NCBI RefSeq assembly: GCF_024519315.1
Contig: NZ_JANIIC010000010.1
Span: 1 to 64,000, forward strand
Reading direction: 5' to 3'
DNA length: 64,000 nt
Source: Streptomyces malaysiensis subsp. samsunensis
GTDB lineage: Bacteria; Actinomycetota; Actinomycetes; Streptomycetales; Streptomycetaceae
The position numbers and the translations under genes are program-made. Shown piece after piece: positions 34,309 to 46,120 of the stretch; within the stretch, counting starts at the first letter, position 1, and each line of letters starts with the position of its first letter. Under the pieces are notes generated by a model. It was not told the DNA's origin. It saw only the letters and a program-made list of their open reading frames with translations, and did not search any database.

Positions 34309-35439
34309 GTGAAGATCCGGGTGGAGCGCGATGTACTCGCGGAGGCGGTGGCCTGGACGGCCCGCAGCCTCCCGGCCCGACCGCCGGTGCCGGTCCTCGC
34401 GGGCATCCTGATGAAGGCGGAGGAGGGCGCGCTCAGCCTCTCCGGCTTCGACTACGAGGTCTCCGCCCGCGTCTCCGTGGAGGCCGACATCGAGGACGAC
34501 GGCACGGTCCTCGTCTCCGGCCGCCTTCTCGCCGACATCTGCCGCGCCCTTCCCAACCGCCCGGTGGAGATCTCCACCGACGGGGTGCGGGTCACCGTGG
34601 TCTGCGGCTCCTCGCGATTCACACTCCACACCCTGCCTGTGGAGGAGTACCCGGCGCTGCCGCAGATGCCGACCGCGACCGGCACCGTCCCCGGTGAGGT
34701 CTTCGCCGCCGCCGCGGCCCAGGTCGCCATCGCCGCCGGCCGTGACGACACCTTGCCGGTGCTCACGGGTGTGCGGATCGAGATCGAGGGCGACACCGTC
34801 ACGCTGGCCTCCACCGACCGCTATCGCTTCGCCGTCCGCGAGTTCCTGTGGAAGCCCGAGACCCCCGACATCTCCGCCGTCGCGCTGGTGCCCGCCAAGA
34901 CGCTCCTCGACACCGCCAAGTCGCTGACCAGCGGTGACACCGTCGCCCTCGCGCTCTCCGGCTCGGGTGCGGGCGAGGGCCTGATCGGCTTCGAGGGCGC
35001 CGGGCGCCGTACCACCACCCGGCTGCTCGAGGGTGACCTGCCGAAGTACCGCACGCTCTTCCCCACCGAGTTCAACTCGGTCGCGGTGATCGAGACCGCC
35101 CCGTTCGTCGAGGCCGTCAAGCGTGTGGCCCTGGTCGCCGAGCGCAACACCCCGGTGCGGCTCACCTTCGAGCAGGGGGTGCTGATCCTGGAGGCCGGAT
35201 CGAGCGACGACGCACAGGCTGTGGAGCGGGTGGACGCCCAGCTCGACGGCGACGACATCTCGATCGCCTTCAACCCGACGTTCCTGCTGGACGGGCTCAG
35301 CGCGATCGACTCGCCGGTCGCCCAGCTGTCCTTCACCACCTCGACCAAGCCCGCCCTGCTCAGTGGCAAGCCCGCCATGGACGCCGAGGCGGACGAGGCG
35401 TACAAGTACCTGATCATGCCGGTCCGGCTGAGCGGCTGA
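34309..35439 (+). CDS. dnaN: DNA polymerase III sliding clamp (beta subunit)
   Basis: The ring-shaped processivity clamp. From GTG at 34309 (VKIRVERDVLAEAVAWTARSL) it has 376 residues, and an AGGAGG site precedes it. Three repeated clamp domains are recognisable, with LPVLTGVRIEIEGDTVTLAS and the C-terminal YKYLIMPVRL that forms the ligand pocket. The frame is open from 34228. First gene right of oriC. Confidence 0.98.
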   Translation: MKIRVERDVLAEAVAWTARSLPARPPVPVLAGILMKAEEGALSLSGFDYEVSARVSVEADIEDDGTVLVSGRLLADICRALPNRPVEISTDGVRVTVVCGSSRFTLHTLPVEEYPALPQMPTATGTVPGEVFAAAAAQVAIAAGRDDTLPVLTGVRIEIEGDTVTLASTDRYRFAVREFLWKPETPDISAVALVPAKTLLDTAKSLTSGDTVALALSGSGAGEGLIGFEGAGRRTTTRLLEGDLPKYRTLFPTEFNSVAVIETAPFVEAVKRVALVAERNTPVRLTFEQGVLILEAGSSDDAQAVERVDAQLDGDDISIAFNPTFLLDGLSAIDSPVAQLSFTTSTKPALLSGKPAMDAEADEAYKYLIMPVRLSG

Positions 35440-35537
35440 GACGCGCGAATGAGCAGGTGTAGCCCACATCTGTGCGGCTACCCGCGGGCGTAGGCTCGGA
35501 CTCACCGCGAAACGCTAGGGACTACGAAGGATCACTG

Positions 35538-36419
35538 ATGGAGCTCGGTCTCATCGGCCTCGGCAAGATGGGCGGCAACATGCGCGAGCGCATCCGCCGC
35601 GCAGGCCACACCGTCATCGGATACGACCGCAACCCGGATGTCGCCGATGTCCACAGCCTCGACGAGCTCGTCAGCAAGCTCAAGGGCCCGCGTGTGGTGT
35701 GGGTCATGGTCCCGGCGGGCGTCCCCACCCAGATCACCATCGATGAGCTGGCCGAGCTGCTGTCGCCCGGCGACATCGTCGTGGACGGCGGAAACTCCCG
35801 CTGGACCGACGATGAGAAGCACGCCGAGCAGCTCAACGCCAAGGGCATCGGCTTTGTCGACTGCGGTGTCTCCGGCGGTATCTGGGGCCTGGAGAACGGC
35901 TACGCCCTGATGTACGGCGGCGCCGCCGAGCATGTGGCCCGGGTCCAGCCGATCTTCGACGCGCTCAAGCCCGAGGGCCAGGGCGGGGCCGTCCACGCCG
36001 GCAAGGTCGGCGCGGGCCACTTCGCCAAGATGGTCCACAACGGCATCGAGTACGCGATGATGCAGGCGTACGCCGAGGGCTGGGAGCTGCTGGAGAAGGT
36101 GGACTCGGTCACCGACGTCCGCGAGGTCGTCCGGTCCTGGCAGGAGGGCACGGTCATCCGTTCCTGGCTGCTGGACCTGGCCGTCCGCGCCCTGGACGAG
36201 GACGAGCACCTGTCCAAGCTGCGGGGCTACGCGGAGGACTCCGGTGAGGGCCGCTGGACCGTGGAGGCCGCGATCGACCACGCCGTGCCGCTGCCCGCGA
36301 TAACCGCGTCGCTCTTCGCCCGGTTCGCCTCCCGCCAGGAGGACTCGCCGCAGATGAAGATGGTCGCCGCGCTGCGCAATCAGTTCGGCGGCCACGCCGT
36401 CGAGAGCAGCGAGAAGTAA
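35538..36419 (+). CDS. gnd: 6-phosphogluconate dehydrogenase, short form
   Basis: Oxidatively decarboxylates 6-phosphogluconate to ribulose 5-phosphate in the pentose phosphate pathway. At 293 residues it belongs to the short, often NAD-preferring type rather than the 470-residue form. It has [15 protein letters not shown] as the nucleotide-binding start, [16 protein letters not shown] as the substrate-binding signature and [13 protein letters not shown] with the catalytic lysine. Its place between dnaN and recF is a conserved actinobacterial arrangement. Confidence 0.95.
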   Translation: MELGLIGLGKMGGNMRERIRRAGHTVIGYDRNPDVADVHSLDELVSKLKGPRVVWVMVPAGVPTQITIDELAELLSPGDIVVDGGNSRWTDDEKHAEQLNAKGIGFVDCGVSGGIWGLENGYALMYGGAAEHVARVQPIFDALKPEGQGGAVHAGKVGAGHFAKMVHNGIEYAMMQAYAEGWELLEKVDSVTDVREVVRSWQEGTVIRSWLLDLAVRALDEDEHLSKLRGYAEDSGEGRWTVEAAIDHAVPLPAITASLFARFASRQEDSPQMKMVAALRNQFGGHAVESSEK

Positions 36420-36474
36420 CCACCCCGCGGGGTGGAGCAAGCAGTCCTGCCGGGGGAGGTCGGCGCAGCCCACT

Positions 36475-37617
36475 ATGCACGTCACGCATCTCTCGCTCGC
36501 CGACTTCCGCTCGTACGCCCGGGCCGAGGTGGCTCTCGACCCGGGCGTCACGGCCTTCGTCGGGCCCAATGGCCAGGGCAAGACCAATCTGGTCGAGGCC
36601 GTCGGCTATCTCGCCACCCTCGGCAGCCACCGGGTCTCCTCCGACGCCCCGCTGGTGCGCATGGGCGCGGAGCGGGCCGTGGTCCGGGCCGCGGTCGTCC
36701 AGGGGGACCGGCAGCAGCTCGTCGAGCTCGAGCTCAACCCGGGCAAGGCCAATCGCGCCCGTATCAATCGGTCCTCGCAGGTCAGACCGCGTGATGTGCT
36801 GGGGATCCTGCGGTCGGTGCTGTTCGCGCCGGAGGATCTGGCCCTGGTCAAGGGCGATCCGGGTGAGCGCCGTCGCTTCCTCGACGAGCTGATCACCGCG
36901 CGGGCGCCCCGGATGGCGGGAGTCCGCTCCGACTACGACCGGGTGCTGAAGCAGCGCAACACCCTGCTGAAGACCGCCGCCCTCGCCCGGCGCCACGGTT
37001 CGCGCGGCGGTGGCGGCGACGCGGCCCTGTCCACCCTCGACGTCTGGGACCAGCATCTGGCCCGGACCGGTGCCGAGCTGCTCGCCCAGCGGCTCGATCT
37101 GATCTCCGTGCTCCAGCCGCTCACGGACAAGGCGTACGAGCAACTCGCCCCGGGCGGCGGCCCCGTGCTGCTGGAGTACCGCGGCTCGGCCGGTGAGGGC
37201 CTGATGGACGCGGGCAGCCGCGAGGAGCTGTACGAGCTGCTGATGGCCGCCCTCACCCAGGCCCGTAAGCAGGAGGTCGAGCGCGGGGTCACGCTGGTGG
37301 GCCCGCACCGCGACGACCTGGTCCTCAAGCTGGGCCGGCTCCCGGCGAAGGGCTACGCCAGCCATGGTGAGTCCTGGTCGTACGCCCTCGCGCTGCGGCT
37401 GGCCTCCTACGATCTGCTGCGCACCGAGGCGGGCGAGCCGGTGCTGGTGCTGGACGACGTCTTCGCGGAGCTGGACGCGCGGCGCCGGGAGCGGCTGGCC
37501 GAGCTGGTCGCCCCCGGGGAGCAGGTGCTGGTGACCGCGGCGGTGGAGGACGACGTCCCGCATGTGCTGGCCGGCACGCGCTACACGGTGTCCGATGGCG
37601 AGGTGCGGCGCGTATGA
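36475..37617 (+). CDS. recF: DNA replication/repair protein RecF
   Basis: An SMC-like ATPase that helps load RecA at gaps and stalled forks. The 380-residue protein has [19 protein letters not shown], Walker [10 protein letters not shown] near residue 30, the ABC signature region and Walker [17 protein letters not shown] near the end. The start codon is 14 bp from a GGGGGAGG site, slightly far. The stop overlaps the next gene (ATGA). Confidence 0.97.
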   Translation: MHVTHLSLADFRSYARAEVALDPGVTAFVGPNGQGKTNLVEAVGYLATLGSHRVSSDAPLVRMGAERAVVRAAVVQGDRQQLVELELNPGKANRARINRSSQVRPRDVLGILRSVLFAPEDLALVKGDPGERRRFLDELITARAPRMAGVRSDYDRVLKQRNTLLKTAALARRHGSRGGGGDAALSTLDVWDQHLARTGAELLAQRLDLISVLQPLTDKAYEQLAPGGGPVLLEYRGSAGEGLMDAGSREELYELLMAALTQARKQEVERGVTLVGPHRDDLVLKLGRLPAKGYASHGESWSYALALRLASYDLLRTEAGEPVLVLDDVFAELDARRRERLAELVAPGEQVLVTAAVEDDVPHVLAGTRYTVSDGEVRRV

Positions 37618-38171
37618 CGGACCGGATGGACCAGCCAGGGCGGCCTTCGCCGGTTCCCGAGCCCTCGGCGCCCGAGCCGTCCGGGGTCGATCTCGCGCGG
37701 GTGGCGCTGCGCGCCGCCAAGGAGCAGGCGCGCGCCCGGGGGGCCGCGGCCCAGCAGAAGAAGCAGGCGCGCAGAGGGGGCCTGCGCTCCGGCGCACGCG
37801 CCGATGGCCGCGATCCGCTTCCGCTCGGTGCGGCGATCAACCGGCTGATCACCGAGCGCGGCTGGGAGACCCCGGCCGCGGTCGGCGGGGTGATGGGCCG
37901 CTGGCCCCAGATGGTGGGGCCCGAGGTGGCCCAGCACTGCGAGCCCCAGCGCTATGACGAGGACGCCCGGGTGCTCACGGTGCGCTGCGACTCCACGGCG
38001 TGGGCGACCCAACTGCGGCTGCTCGCCCCGCAGCTCGTGGCCCGGCTGAACGCGGATCTGGGCCAGGGCACCGTAAAGATGATCAAGGTTCTGGGCCCCG
38101 GCGGCCCGCCCCGCCGCTATGGCCCGCTGCGTTCCCCGGGCTCCACAGGACCCGGGGACACCTACGGCTGA
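37614..38171 (+). CDS. dciA: DciA-type protein (DUF721), replicative helicase loader/operator
   Basis: A 185-residue protein with a disordered Ala/Arg/Gln-rich N-terminus and a DUF721 domain (about 65-165): [20 protein letters not shown], then [25 protein letters not shown]. DciA proteins replace DnaC-type loaders and act on DnaB in most bacteria. The ATG overlaps the recF stop by 4 bp, so translation is coupled. The dnaB gene is not in this window. Confidence 0.9.
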   Translation: MTDRMDQPGRPSPVPEPSAPEPSGVDLARVALRAAKEQARARGAAAQQKKQARRGGLRSGARADGRDPLPLGAAINRLITERGWETPAAVGGVMGRWPQMVGPEVAQHCEPQRYDEDARVLTVRCDSTAWATQLRLLAPQLVARLNADLGQGTVKMIKVLGPGGPPRRYGPLRSPGSTGPGDTYG

Positions 38172-40511
<2,340 letters not shown>

Positions 40512-40553
40512 GTCGGCCCCCAGCCGCAGACGACAGAAGGACTTTGACCAGCA

Positions 40554-43178
40554 ATGGCCGACGAGAACACCCCGAACACGCCCGACGACCAGACCCCCGA
40601 CGAGCTCGCCGACGGCGCCGCCCTCCGCGTCGAGCCGGTCGGCCTCGAGACGGAGATGCAGCGCTCGTACCTCGATTACGCGATGAGCGTGATCGTCAGC
40701 CGTGCGCTGCCCGACGTCCGGGACGGCCTCAAGCCGGTGCACCGCCGGGTGCTGTACGCGATGTACGACGGCGGGTACCGCCCCGAGAAGGGCTTCTACA
40801 AGTGCGCCCGCGTCGTCGGCGACGTCATGGGCACCTACCATCCGCACGGTGACTCGTCGATCTACGACGCGCTGGTGCGGCTGGCCCAGCCTTGGTCCAT
40901 GCGGATGCCGCTGGTCGACTCCAACGGCAACTTCGGCTCCCCGGGCAACGACCCCGCGGCGGCCATGCGGTACACCGAGTGCAAGATGGCGCCGCTGTCG
41001 ATGGAGATGCTCCGGGACATCGACGAGGAGACCGTCGACTTCCAGGACAACTACGACGGCCGTAACCAGGAGCCGACGGTCCTGCCGGCCCGCTTCCCCA
41101 ACCTGCTGATCAATGGCTCGGCGGGGATCGCGGTCGGCATGGCCACCAACATCCCGCCGCACAATCTGCGCGAGGTGGCCGAGGGCGCCCAGTGGGCCCT
41201 GGCCAACCCCGAGGCCACGCAGGAGGAGCTGCTCGACGCCCTGATCGACCGGATCAAGGGCCCGGACTTCCCGACCGGGGCGCTGGTCGTCGGCCGTAAG
41301 GGCATCGAGGAGGCGTACCGCACCGGGCGCGGCTCGATCACCATGCGCGCGGTGGTGGAGGTCGAGGAGATCCAGGGCCGGCAGTGCCTGGTGGTCACCG
41401 AGCTGCCGTACCAGGTGAACCCGGACAACCTCGCGCAGAAGATCGCCGACCTGGTGAAGGACGGCAGGATCGGCGGCATCGCCGACGTCCGCGACGAGAC
41501 TTCCTCGCGCACCGGCCAGCGCCTGGTCATCGTGCTCAAGCGGGACGCGGTCGCCAAGGTCGTGCTCAACAACCTCTACAAGCACACCGATCTTCAGACC
41601 AACTTCGGCGCCAACATGCTGGCGCTGGTCGATGGTGTGCCGCGCACCCTCTCGCTGGACGCGTTCATCCGTAACTGGGTCACGCACCAGGTCGAGGTCA
41701 TCGTCCGCCGGACCCGTTTCCGGCTGCGCAAGGCCGAGGAGCGGGCGCATATCCTGCGCGGTCTGCTCAAGGCCCTGGACGCGATCGACGAGGTCATCGC
41801 GCTGATCCGGCGCAGCGACACGGTCGACACCGCGCGCGGCGGCCTGATGGGGCTGCTGGAGATCGACGAGATCCAGGCCAACGCGATCCTGGAGATGCAG
41901 CTGCGGCGGCTGGCCGCCCTGGAGCGTCAGAAGATCATCCAGGAGCACGACGAGCTTCAGGCGAAGATCAACGAGTACAACGCGATCCTCGCCTCGCCGG
42001 AGCGGCAGCGGCAGATCATCAGCGAGGAGCTGACCGCGATCGTCGAGAAGTACGGCGACGACCGGCGCTCCAAGCTGGTCCCCTTCGACGGCGACATGTC
42101 CATCGAGGACCTGATCGCCGAGGAGGACATCGTCGTCACGATCACGCGTGGCGGCTATGTCAAGCGCACCAAGACCGAGGACTACCGCTCGCAGAAGCGC
42201 GGCGGCAAGGGCGTGCGCGGGACGAAGCTGAAGCAGGACGACATCGTCTCGCACTTCTTCGTCTCGACCACCCACCACTGGCTGCTGTTCTTCACCAACA
42301 AGGGCCGGGTCTACCGGGCGAAGGCGTACGAGCTCCCGGACACCGGACGCGACGCGCGCGGCCAGCATGTGGCGAATCTGCTGGCCTTCCAGCCCGATGA
42401 GAAGATCGCGCGGATTCTTGCCATCCGGGACTACGAGGCGGTGCCGTATCTGGTGCTGGCCACCAAGTCCGGGCTGGTGAAGAAGACCCCGCTGAAGGAC
42501 TACGACTCGCCCCGCTCCGGCGGTGTGATCGCGATCAACCTCCGGGAGATGGAGGACGGCCGCGAGGACGAGCTGATCGGTGCCGAGCTGGTCTCCTCCG
42601 AGGACGATCTGCTGCTGATCAGCAAGAAGGCGCAGTCGATCCGGTTCACGGCGACGGACGATTCGCTGCGGCCGATGGGGCGCGCGACCTCCGGTGTGAA
42701 GGGCATGAGCTTCCGCGAGGATGACGAACTCCTCTCGATGAATGTGGTCCGGCCCGGTACGTTCGTGTTCACCGCCACGGACGGTGGGTACGCGAAGCGG
42801 TCCAATGTCGATGAGTACCGCGTCCAGGGGCGCGGCGGTCTCGGGATCAAGGCGGCGAAGATCGTCGAGGACCGTGGTTCCCTGGTCGGGGCGCTGGTGG
42901 TCGAGGAGACGGATGAGATCCTCGCCATCACGCTCAGCGGTGGCGTGATCCGTACCCGGGTCAATGAGGTCAGGGAGACGGGCCGTGACACCATGGGCGT
43001 CCAACTGATCAACCTGGGTAAGCGCGATGCCGTCGTGGGCATCGCCCGGAACGCCGAGGCCGGTCGTGAGGCTGAAGAGGTCGAGGAGGAATCCTCGTCC
43101 GGGAACGTGGCAGCCGAGGAGGCCGCGTCCGAGGCGGCCGAGGGCACAGAGCCCCCGGCCGACGAGACCGAGGAGTAA
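40554..43178 (+). CDS. gyrA: DNA gyrase subunit A
   Basis: The DNA-breaking and wrapping subunit. The 874-residue protein has the quinolone region [18 protein letters not shown] with serine at the E. coli Ser83 position (unmutated type), the catalytic tyrosine in [11 protein letters not shown], and the GyrA box QKRGGKG in the C-terminal beta-pinwheel. The C-terminal tail is acidic ([13 protein letters not shown] onward). The next gene starts 3 bp after the stop. Confidence 0.97.
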   Translation: MADENTPNTPDDQTPDELADGAALRVEPVGLETEMQRSYLDYAMSVIVSRALPDVRDGLKPVHRRVLYAMYDGGYRPEKGFYKCARVVGDVMGTYHPHGDSSIYDALVRLAQPWSMRMPLVDSNGNFGSPGNDPAAAMRYTECKMAPLSMEMLRDIDEETVDFQDNYDGRNQEPTVLPARFPNLLINGSAGIAVGMATNIPPHNLREVAEGAQWALANPEATQEELLDALIDRIKGPDFPTGALVVGRKGIEEAYRTGRGSITMRAVVEVEEIQGRQCLVVTELPYQVNPDNLAQKIADLVKDGRIGGIADVRDETSSRTGQRLVIVLKRDAVAKVVLNNLYKHTDLQTNFGANMLALVDGVPRTLSLDAFIRNWVTHQVEVIVRRTRFRLRKAEERAHILRGLLKALDAIDEVIALIRRSDTVDTARGGLMGLLEIDEIQANAILEMQLRRLAALERQKIIQEHDELQAKINEYNAILASPERQRQIISEELTAIVEKYGDDRRSKLVPFDGDMSIEDLIAEEDIVVTITRGGYVKRTKTEDYRSQKRGGKGVRGTKLKQDDIVSHFFVSTTHHWLLFFTNKGRVYRAKAYELPDTGRDARGQHVANLLAFQPDEKIARILAIRDYEAVPYLVLATKSGLVKKTPLKDYDSPRSGGVIAINLREMEDGREDELIGAELVSSEDDLLLISKKAQSIRFTATDDSLRPMGRATSGVKGMSFREDDELLSMNVVRPGTFVFTATDGGYAKRSNVDEYRVQGRGGLGIKAAKIVEDRGSLVGALVVEETDEILAITLSGGVIRTRVNEVRETGRDTMGVQLINLGKRDAVVGIARNAEAGREAEEVEEESSSGNVAAEEAASEAAEGTEPPADETEE

Positions 43179-43181
43179 GTC

Positions 43182-43946
43182 GTGAGTGGAGCCACGGGTG
43201 CCGCGGGCGGCGGTGCGGACGCCGGAGGGCGTCCGGGACCGGGAGCCCCGACTTCGGTGGGCGGCACCGCCGCTGGGGAAGGCGCCCGTGGCCCGGCCGG
43301 GGAGTCCGCCGTGACGGAGACCCGGAAGCTGCGGCCGCAGCGCGATCCGCACCCCCAGTACGCCAGCCCGCTCCCCAATGAGCGCCCCGCCCCCTCCCAG
43401 CCCGCGCAGCCGTACCACCCGCCGCAGGCATACGCCCCGCCGCCCGGCGGCGGGGCCGGACGGGGCGGTTCCGGGGTGCCCGGGCAGTCGGCCCAAGGCG
43501 CCCAGCAGGGGCACCAGCAGGCCGCCACGGGCGTCCGGCGCCCCCGTACGTCCGCGGGGGCCCGTCAGGCGCCGCGGACCCGTAAGGCGCGGCTGAGGGT
43601 CGCCAAGGTCGATCCGTGGTCGGTCATGAAGGTCAGCTTCCTACTGGCGATCGCGCTGGGCGTCTGCACCGTGATCGCGGTGGCGGTGCTGTGGATGGTC
43701 ATGGACGCCATGGGCGTCTTCAGCGCGGTGGGCAACACCATCAGCGATGCGACGGAGTCGCAGAAGGGCAGCGGGTTCGACCTGGAGTCGTTCCTGTCGC
43801 TTCCGCGTGTCCTGGGGTTCACCGCGATCATCGCCGTGATCAATGTGGTGTTGGCGACCGCGCTGGCCACGCTCGGGTCCTTCATCTACAACCTGTCGGC
43901 GGGCTTCGTGGGCGGCGTCGAGCTGACCTTGGCCGAGGACGAGTAG
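43182..43946 (+). CDS. DUF3566 domain membrane protein
   Basis: Unknown function, always next to gyrA in actinobacteria. The 254-residue protein has a disordered Gly/Pro/Gln-rich N-terminus (about 1-130) and a C-terminal DUF3566 domain (VDPWSVMKVSFLLAIALGV) with two membrane helices (about 147-172 and 203-230). It ends GGVELTLAEDE. GTG start, almost abutting gyrA, so it is probably co-translated. Confidence 0.93.
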   Translation: MSGATGAAGGGADAGGRPGPGAPTSVGGTAAGEGARGPAGESAVTETRKLRPQRDPHPQYASPLPNERPAPSQPAQPYHPPQAYAPPPGGGAGRGGSGVPGQSAQGAQQGHQQAATGVRRPRTSAGARQAPRTRKARLRVAKVDPWSVMKVSFLLAIALGVCTVIAVAVLWMVMDAMGVFSAVGNTISDATESQKGSGFDLESFLSLPRVLGFTAIIAVINVVLATALATLGSFIYNLSAGFVGGVELTLAEDE

Positions 43947-44007
43947 CGGCCCGCCGATACCGATTTTGGGACGGGGCAGGTGGTGCGCTAATCTTTCGGT
44001 GCAGCGC

Positions 44008-44081
44008 GGGGCTATAGCTCAGACGGTTAGAGCGCTTCCCTGATAAGGAAGAGGCCACAGGTTCAAGTCCTGTTAGCCCCA
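44008..44081 (+). tRNA. ileT: tRNA-Ile (GAT)
   Basis: A 74-nt cloverleaf: acceptor arms GGGGCTA and TAGCCCC pair fully, the D arm is AGCTCAGACGGTTAGAGC, the anticodon stem CTTCC/GGAAG holds GAT at 44042-44044, and the T arm has GGTTCAAGTCC. CCA is not encoded. A strong terminator follows. Confidence 0.97.
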
Positions 44082-44089
44082 CCGTCGCG

Positions 44090-44126
44090 ATCAGCCTGGA
44101 TGGAGATCTTCTCCGTCCAGGCTGAT
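44090..44126 (+). terminator. Terminator after tRNA-Ile
   Basis: 17-nt arms (44090-44106, 44110-44126) pair with one wobble around a TCT loop, 8 bp after the tRNA. Confidence 0.8.
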
Positions 44127-44272
44127 GTCGTATGAGGGCCGGGAGTTGATCCCCGGTTCCTTCCCGATTTCTCACCTGCCAATGCCGGTCATAGGTCACC
44201 GATCGGTATCGGTCGGTGTGTATCATCGGGCGCCAGAGGTCCCCTACGTCAAGAAAGAGACGAGGTAGCGCA

Positions 44273-44407
44273 GTGAAGAAGCTGCTCCTGGTCGCACTGG
44301 CCGCCATCGGCGGGCTCCTCGTGTACCGCCAGATCCAGGCGGATCGCGCCGAGCAGGATCTGTGGACGGAGGCGACCGACTCCGTGCCCGCAGGCTCGGG
44401 TGTGTGA
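44273..44407 (+). CDS. DLW-39 family small protein
   Basis: A 44-residue protein of an actinobacteria-only family named for its conserved Asp-Leu-Trp; here EQDLWTEATDSV is present. The N-terminus KKLLLVALAAIGGLLVYRQ is a short membrane helix or uncleaved signal. GTG at 44273 has GAGGTAG upstream; the open frame from 44216 is not needed. Function unknown. It always sits near gyrA and tRNA-Ile. Confidence 0.92.
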   Translation: MKKLLLVALAAIGGLLVYRQIQADRAEQDLWTEATDSVPAGSGV

Positions 44408-44427
44408 GCCCCTACGACAGTCCCGAT

Positions 44428-44463
44428 ACGGGGCCCCGACCGCTGGAGTGGTCGGGGCCCCGT
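44428..44463 (+). terminator. Terminator after DLW-39 gene
   Basis: Perfect 14-nt GC-rich arms (44428-44441, 44450-44463) with an 8-nt loop, 20 bp after the stop. Confidence 0.85.
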
Positions 44464-44611
44464 CGGCTTTACTGGCGCCTGACGGGGAAGTCGCGGGGGC
44501 GTCGGGGGACGGGATGTCGGGCGGCCTTCGTGTTTCACTCTCGCAAACGAATAGCTTGCACAGGCAAAGTTGAACGGGCTGACCGGCCGGTACGACGAGG
44601 AGTGACGCGCG

Positions 44612-45967
44612 ATGAAGGACCGCCGCAAGGTCAGGGCCGGTCTCGCCGCGGCGGTGGCGCTGTGCGCGGTGGCCGCGGCACCGGGGACGTCCCTCGCCGA
44701 CGGTGCCGCCGGGGCCCGGGCGTACGAGACCCGGGGCACCCGGATAGACGGCGCCGACGGTGAGCCGGGCGCCCCTTCCCTCGCGGCCGGCCGCACCTAT
44801 GTCGACAGCATCGGGCCGGGCGAGAAGCGGTACTACGGCGTGACGCTCGACACGAAGTCGGCCGCCTATGTCTCGGCGGTCGCGGCGCCCCGGCCGGGGG
44901 CGGAGGTGACCTCGTACCGCGACGGTGTGAAGGTGACGCTGGAGAGCCCTGACGGGGCCATCTGCGGCACCGCCTCCCCGAAGGTCGAGACGAGTGGCGT
45001 CGCCTATCCCCTGGCCGACTACGCCTCCCGCCAGACGGACTCCGGCCCCGCTTCCTGCCACCAGGCGGGGCGCTATGCGGTGACGGTGGAGCGCCAGGAC
45101 GGATCGCCGGACCCGGAGCGCTGGCCCGTGGAGCTCCGGCTGATGGTGGAACCACCCGTGAAGGGCGGGGCCACCGGGGCGGCCCCGGAGGGGAGTTCGA
45201 GCACACCGCCGCCCGAGCCACCGGAGGGCACGGCCTGGCCGAGGAGCGGCGGGCGCGGCTTCACCGACGCGCCGACCCTGGGGACCGGGGTGTGGAGGGA
45301 CGAGATCACGCCGGGGGAGACGCACTTCTACCGGGTGCCCGTCGACTGGGGCCAGCGCCTCTCCGCCGTCGCGGAAATGTCCGCCGACGGCAAGGACCAG
45401 AGCACCCGTCTGCTCGACCGCGCACTGTCGATGCACGCCTACAACCCGGCGCGCGGACTCGCGAAGCGCGGCACCCCCGCCGCACAGGACGGCGAGTCGC
45501 CCCGCACCCAGGTGACCACCGCGCCGGTGGCCTACGGAAACCGGTATGCGAACACCGGCTCCACGGTCCGCGCGATGAGCTTCAGCGGCGGGTACTTCCT
45601 GGCGGTCACCCTCAACCCGCCACAGGTGGCACCGCATCTGAACACCTCGGTGCCGGTCGTCCTGCGGGTGCGGGTCGCGGGCGCCGCGCGCGGCGGGCCC
45701 AGCTACGACAAGGACCCGGTCGAGGCGGGGTTCGGGCTCACGGCGGCCGACCGGCGGGCGGCCAAGCGCCATCCGGACGCCGCGGCGGACGACGACCGGA
45801 TGGAGGGGCCCGGCTCCGGCATCGCCGACTCGAAGGCCGCGCTGCGGGTGGTGGGGTACGCGGGCATCGGCACCGGTACGGCCCTGGTGCTCGGGCTCGG
45901 CGTGTGGACGTACGCCGCCAGGCGCCGGGCCTCGTCTCAGCAGTACGGGCCGCCGTCGGGTTGGTAG
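44612..45967 (+). CDS. Exported, C-terminally anchored protein with duplicated beta domain
   Basis: Not recognised as a named family. The 451-residue protein has a signal peptide (about 1-30, ending SLADG), two similar extracellular segments and a C-terminal membrane helix (about 415-438, GYAGIGTGTALVLGLGVWTY) with a short basic tail. The segments share a pattern: YVDSIGPGEKRYYGVTLD near 64 and WRDEITPGETHFYRVPVD near 229, as in pre-peptidase C-terminal-like beta sandwiches. A Pro/Ser-rich linker separates them. A G/A-rich 18-bp tandem repeat follows the stop. An adhesion or scaffold role is a guess only. Confidence 0.85.
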   Translation: MKDRRKVRAGLAAAVALCAVAAAPGTSLADGAAGARAYETRGTRIDGADGEPGAPSLAAGRTYVDSIGPGEKRYYGVTLDTKSAAYVSAVAAPRPGAEVTSYRDGVKVTLESPDGAICGTASPKVETSGVAYPLADYASRQTDSGPASCHQAGRYAVTVERQDGSPDPERWPVELRLMVEPPVKGGATGAAPEGSSSTPPPEPPEGTAWPRSGGRGFTDAPTLGTGVWRDEITPGETHFYRVPVDWGQRLSAVAEMSADGKDQSTRLLDRALSMHAYNPARGLAKRGTPAAQDGESPRTQVTTAPVAYGNRYANTGSTVRAMSFSGGYFLAVTLNPPQVAPHLNTSVPVVLRVRVAGAARGGPSYDKDPVEAGFGLTAADRRAAKRHPDAAADDDRMEGPGSGIADSKAALRVVGYAGIGTGTALVLGLGVWTYAARRRASSQQYGPPSGW

Positions 45968-45970
45968 TTG

Positions 45971-46060
45971 GGGTCTGTTCGGCGGCTGGGGTCTGCCTGG
46001 TGGCCGGGGTCTGTTTGGCGGCTCGGGTCTGTTCGGTCGCCGGGGTCTGATTTCTCCGAG
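45971..46060 (+). repeat. 18-bp tandem repeat (five copies)
   Basis: The block GGGTCTG recurs exactly every 18 bp at 45971, 45989, 46007, 46025 and 46043, with intervening sequence TTYGGCGGCYG-like. It starts 4 bp after the stop of the anchored-protein gene and lies in a convergent gap before the kinase tail. Confidence 0.85.
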
Positions 46061-46120
46061 GCGTGTCGCGGGGCGTCGTCAGCGGGGGCGTCGTCAGGGG
46101 GCCTCAGGGGAGTGCGCTGT

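Noticed and set aside
45971..46060. 18-bp repeat considered as a CRISPR array
   Set aside because: There are no unique spacers of 25-40 bp and no cas genes; it is a plain tandem repeat.
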